The translations under genes and the position numbers were made by a program. Source: Aquilaria yunnanensis (taxonomy: Eukaryota; Streptophyta; Magnoliopsida; Malvales; Thymelaeaceae). Taken from it: DNA of 64,000 nt. The stretch covers positions 70,991,751 to 71,055,750 of the forward strand of contig CM077596.1 of the NCBI GenBank assembly GCA_039654915.1. Reading direction: 5' to 3'. The notes below the pieces were generated by a model. It was not told the DNA's origin, searched no databases, and saw only the letters and a list, made by a program, of their open reading frames with translations. This document shows positions 63,809 to 64,000 of the stretch, one piece after another; the stretch's first letter is position 1; each line of letters opens with the position of its first letter.

Positions 63809-64000
63809 ATTGAAATAGAGGAAAAACTTCAATTTAGTCCCAAAGTTTCCATGTTTTTTTCAGAATGGTCAATTCTTTTCATTTTCTAACAGCTTAAGAC
63901 TTACCAATGGCTATTTACATTGATAATTACCAACGGTCTAATGCATTGATAATTACCAATAGTCTGACCGTTGATAAATTGACTATTGGAAAATCAAAAA

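Larger units (their letters stand above)
60781..64000. mobile_element. Large CACTA-like element, right end outside window
   Basis: The left end reads TACTACTAAAAAATAG, a CACTA-like terminus with one changed base, then CATTTTTCAATAGTC. The last 120 bp of the window mirror it: reversed, GATTTTCCAATAGTC and then ATCAACGGTCAG. The subterminal zones (60820-61200 and 63890-64000) are packed with CCAACGGT / ACCGTTGG and ATTGGTAATT words in both orientations. The right terminus should lie within about 20-30 bases past the window. The interior has no transposase. It holds a nested MITE, a GC-rich repeat zone and long AT/ATT microsatellites. Confidence 0.72.

Overview
The window reads as nuclear DNA of a flowering plant, probably a eudicot. 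It is AT-rich, with long intergenic spaces and split genes of 7 to 20 short coding exons bounded by GT..AG. Ty1/Copia, CACTA, hAT-like and Mutator-type debris is abundant. Nothing bacterial, organellar or viral was seen. I cannot name the species.

Five genes can be rebuilt exon by exon, and all lie on the minus strand: a GUP1/HHAT-like MBOAT membrane O-acyltransferase (5949-14752, 20 exons, 526 aa); a small two-TM protein of unknown function (17263-18603, 127 aa); a G-patch plus C2H2 zinc-finger protein (22239-25016, 7 exons, 299 aa); a plastid phytyl ester synthase / PES-type acyltransferase (36439-44701, 13 exons, 685 aa); and a peroxisomal 3-ketoacyl-CoA thiolase with a PTS2 signal (49276-53040, 14 exons, 461 aa). 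In each model the exon phases close exactly. They are independent housekeeping or metabolic genes, not an operon. Two concern lipid metabolism in different compartments (PES in plastids, thiolase in peroxisomes), and I infer no functional coupling from their proximity.

The rest is mobile or decayed sequence. Positions 1-3130 hold a badly degraded Copia element interrupted by an insertion. Positions 3316-3564 hold a ribose-5-phosphate isomerase pseudogene fragment. Intron 10 of the MBOAT gene carries a BAHD acyltransferase fragment between inverted arms, plus an LTR-like segment. Positions 26506-31376 hold a young, almost complete Copia element with 211-bp LTRs, a CATAT target duplication, unusual TA..CA termini and a duplicated gag zinc knuckle. 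Small non-autonomous elements with terminal inverted repeats and 9-bp target duplications (Mutator-type) occur repeatedly: family A at 25618, 43349 and 56996; family B at 45234 and 53513, with a relative at 58439; family C at 48053 and 48607; and a separate 851-bp element at 61428. The right end has a complete 945-bp CACTA element with an AAA duplication (59639-60583). It is followed by a second, larger CACTA-like element that runs off the window edge and has been invaded by the 851-bp element.

I did not find a new multi-gene system. The most notable signals are the co-resident Mutator-type MITE families with intact 9-bp duplications, the inverted BAHD fragment cassette inside an intron, the TA..CA Copia with its duplicated zinc knuckle, and the nested CACTA cluster.
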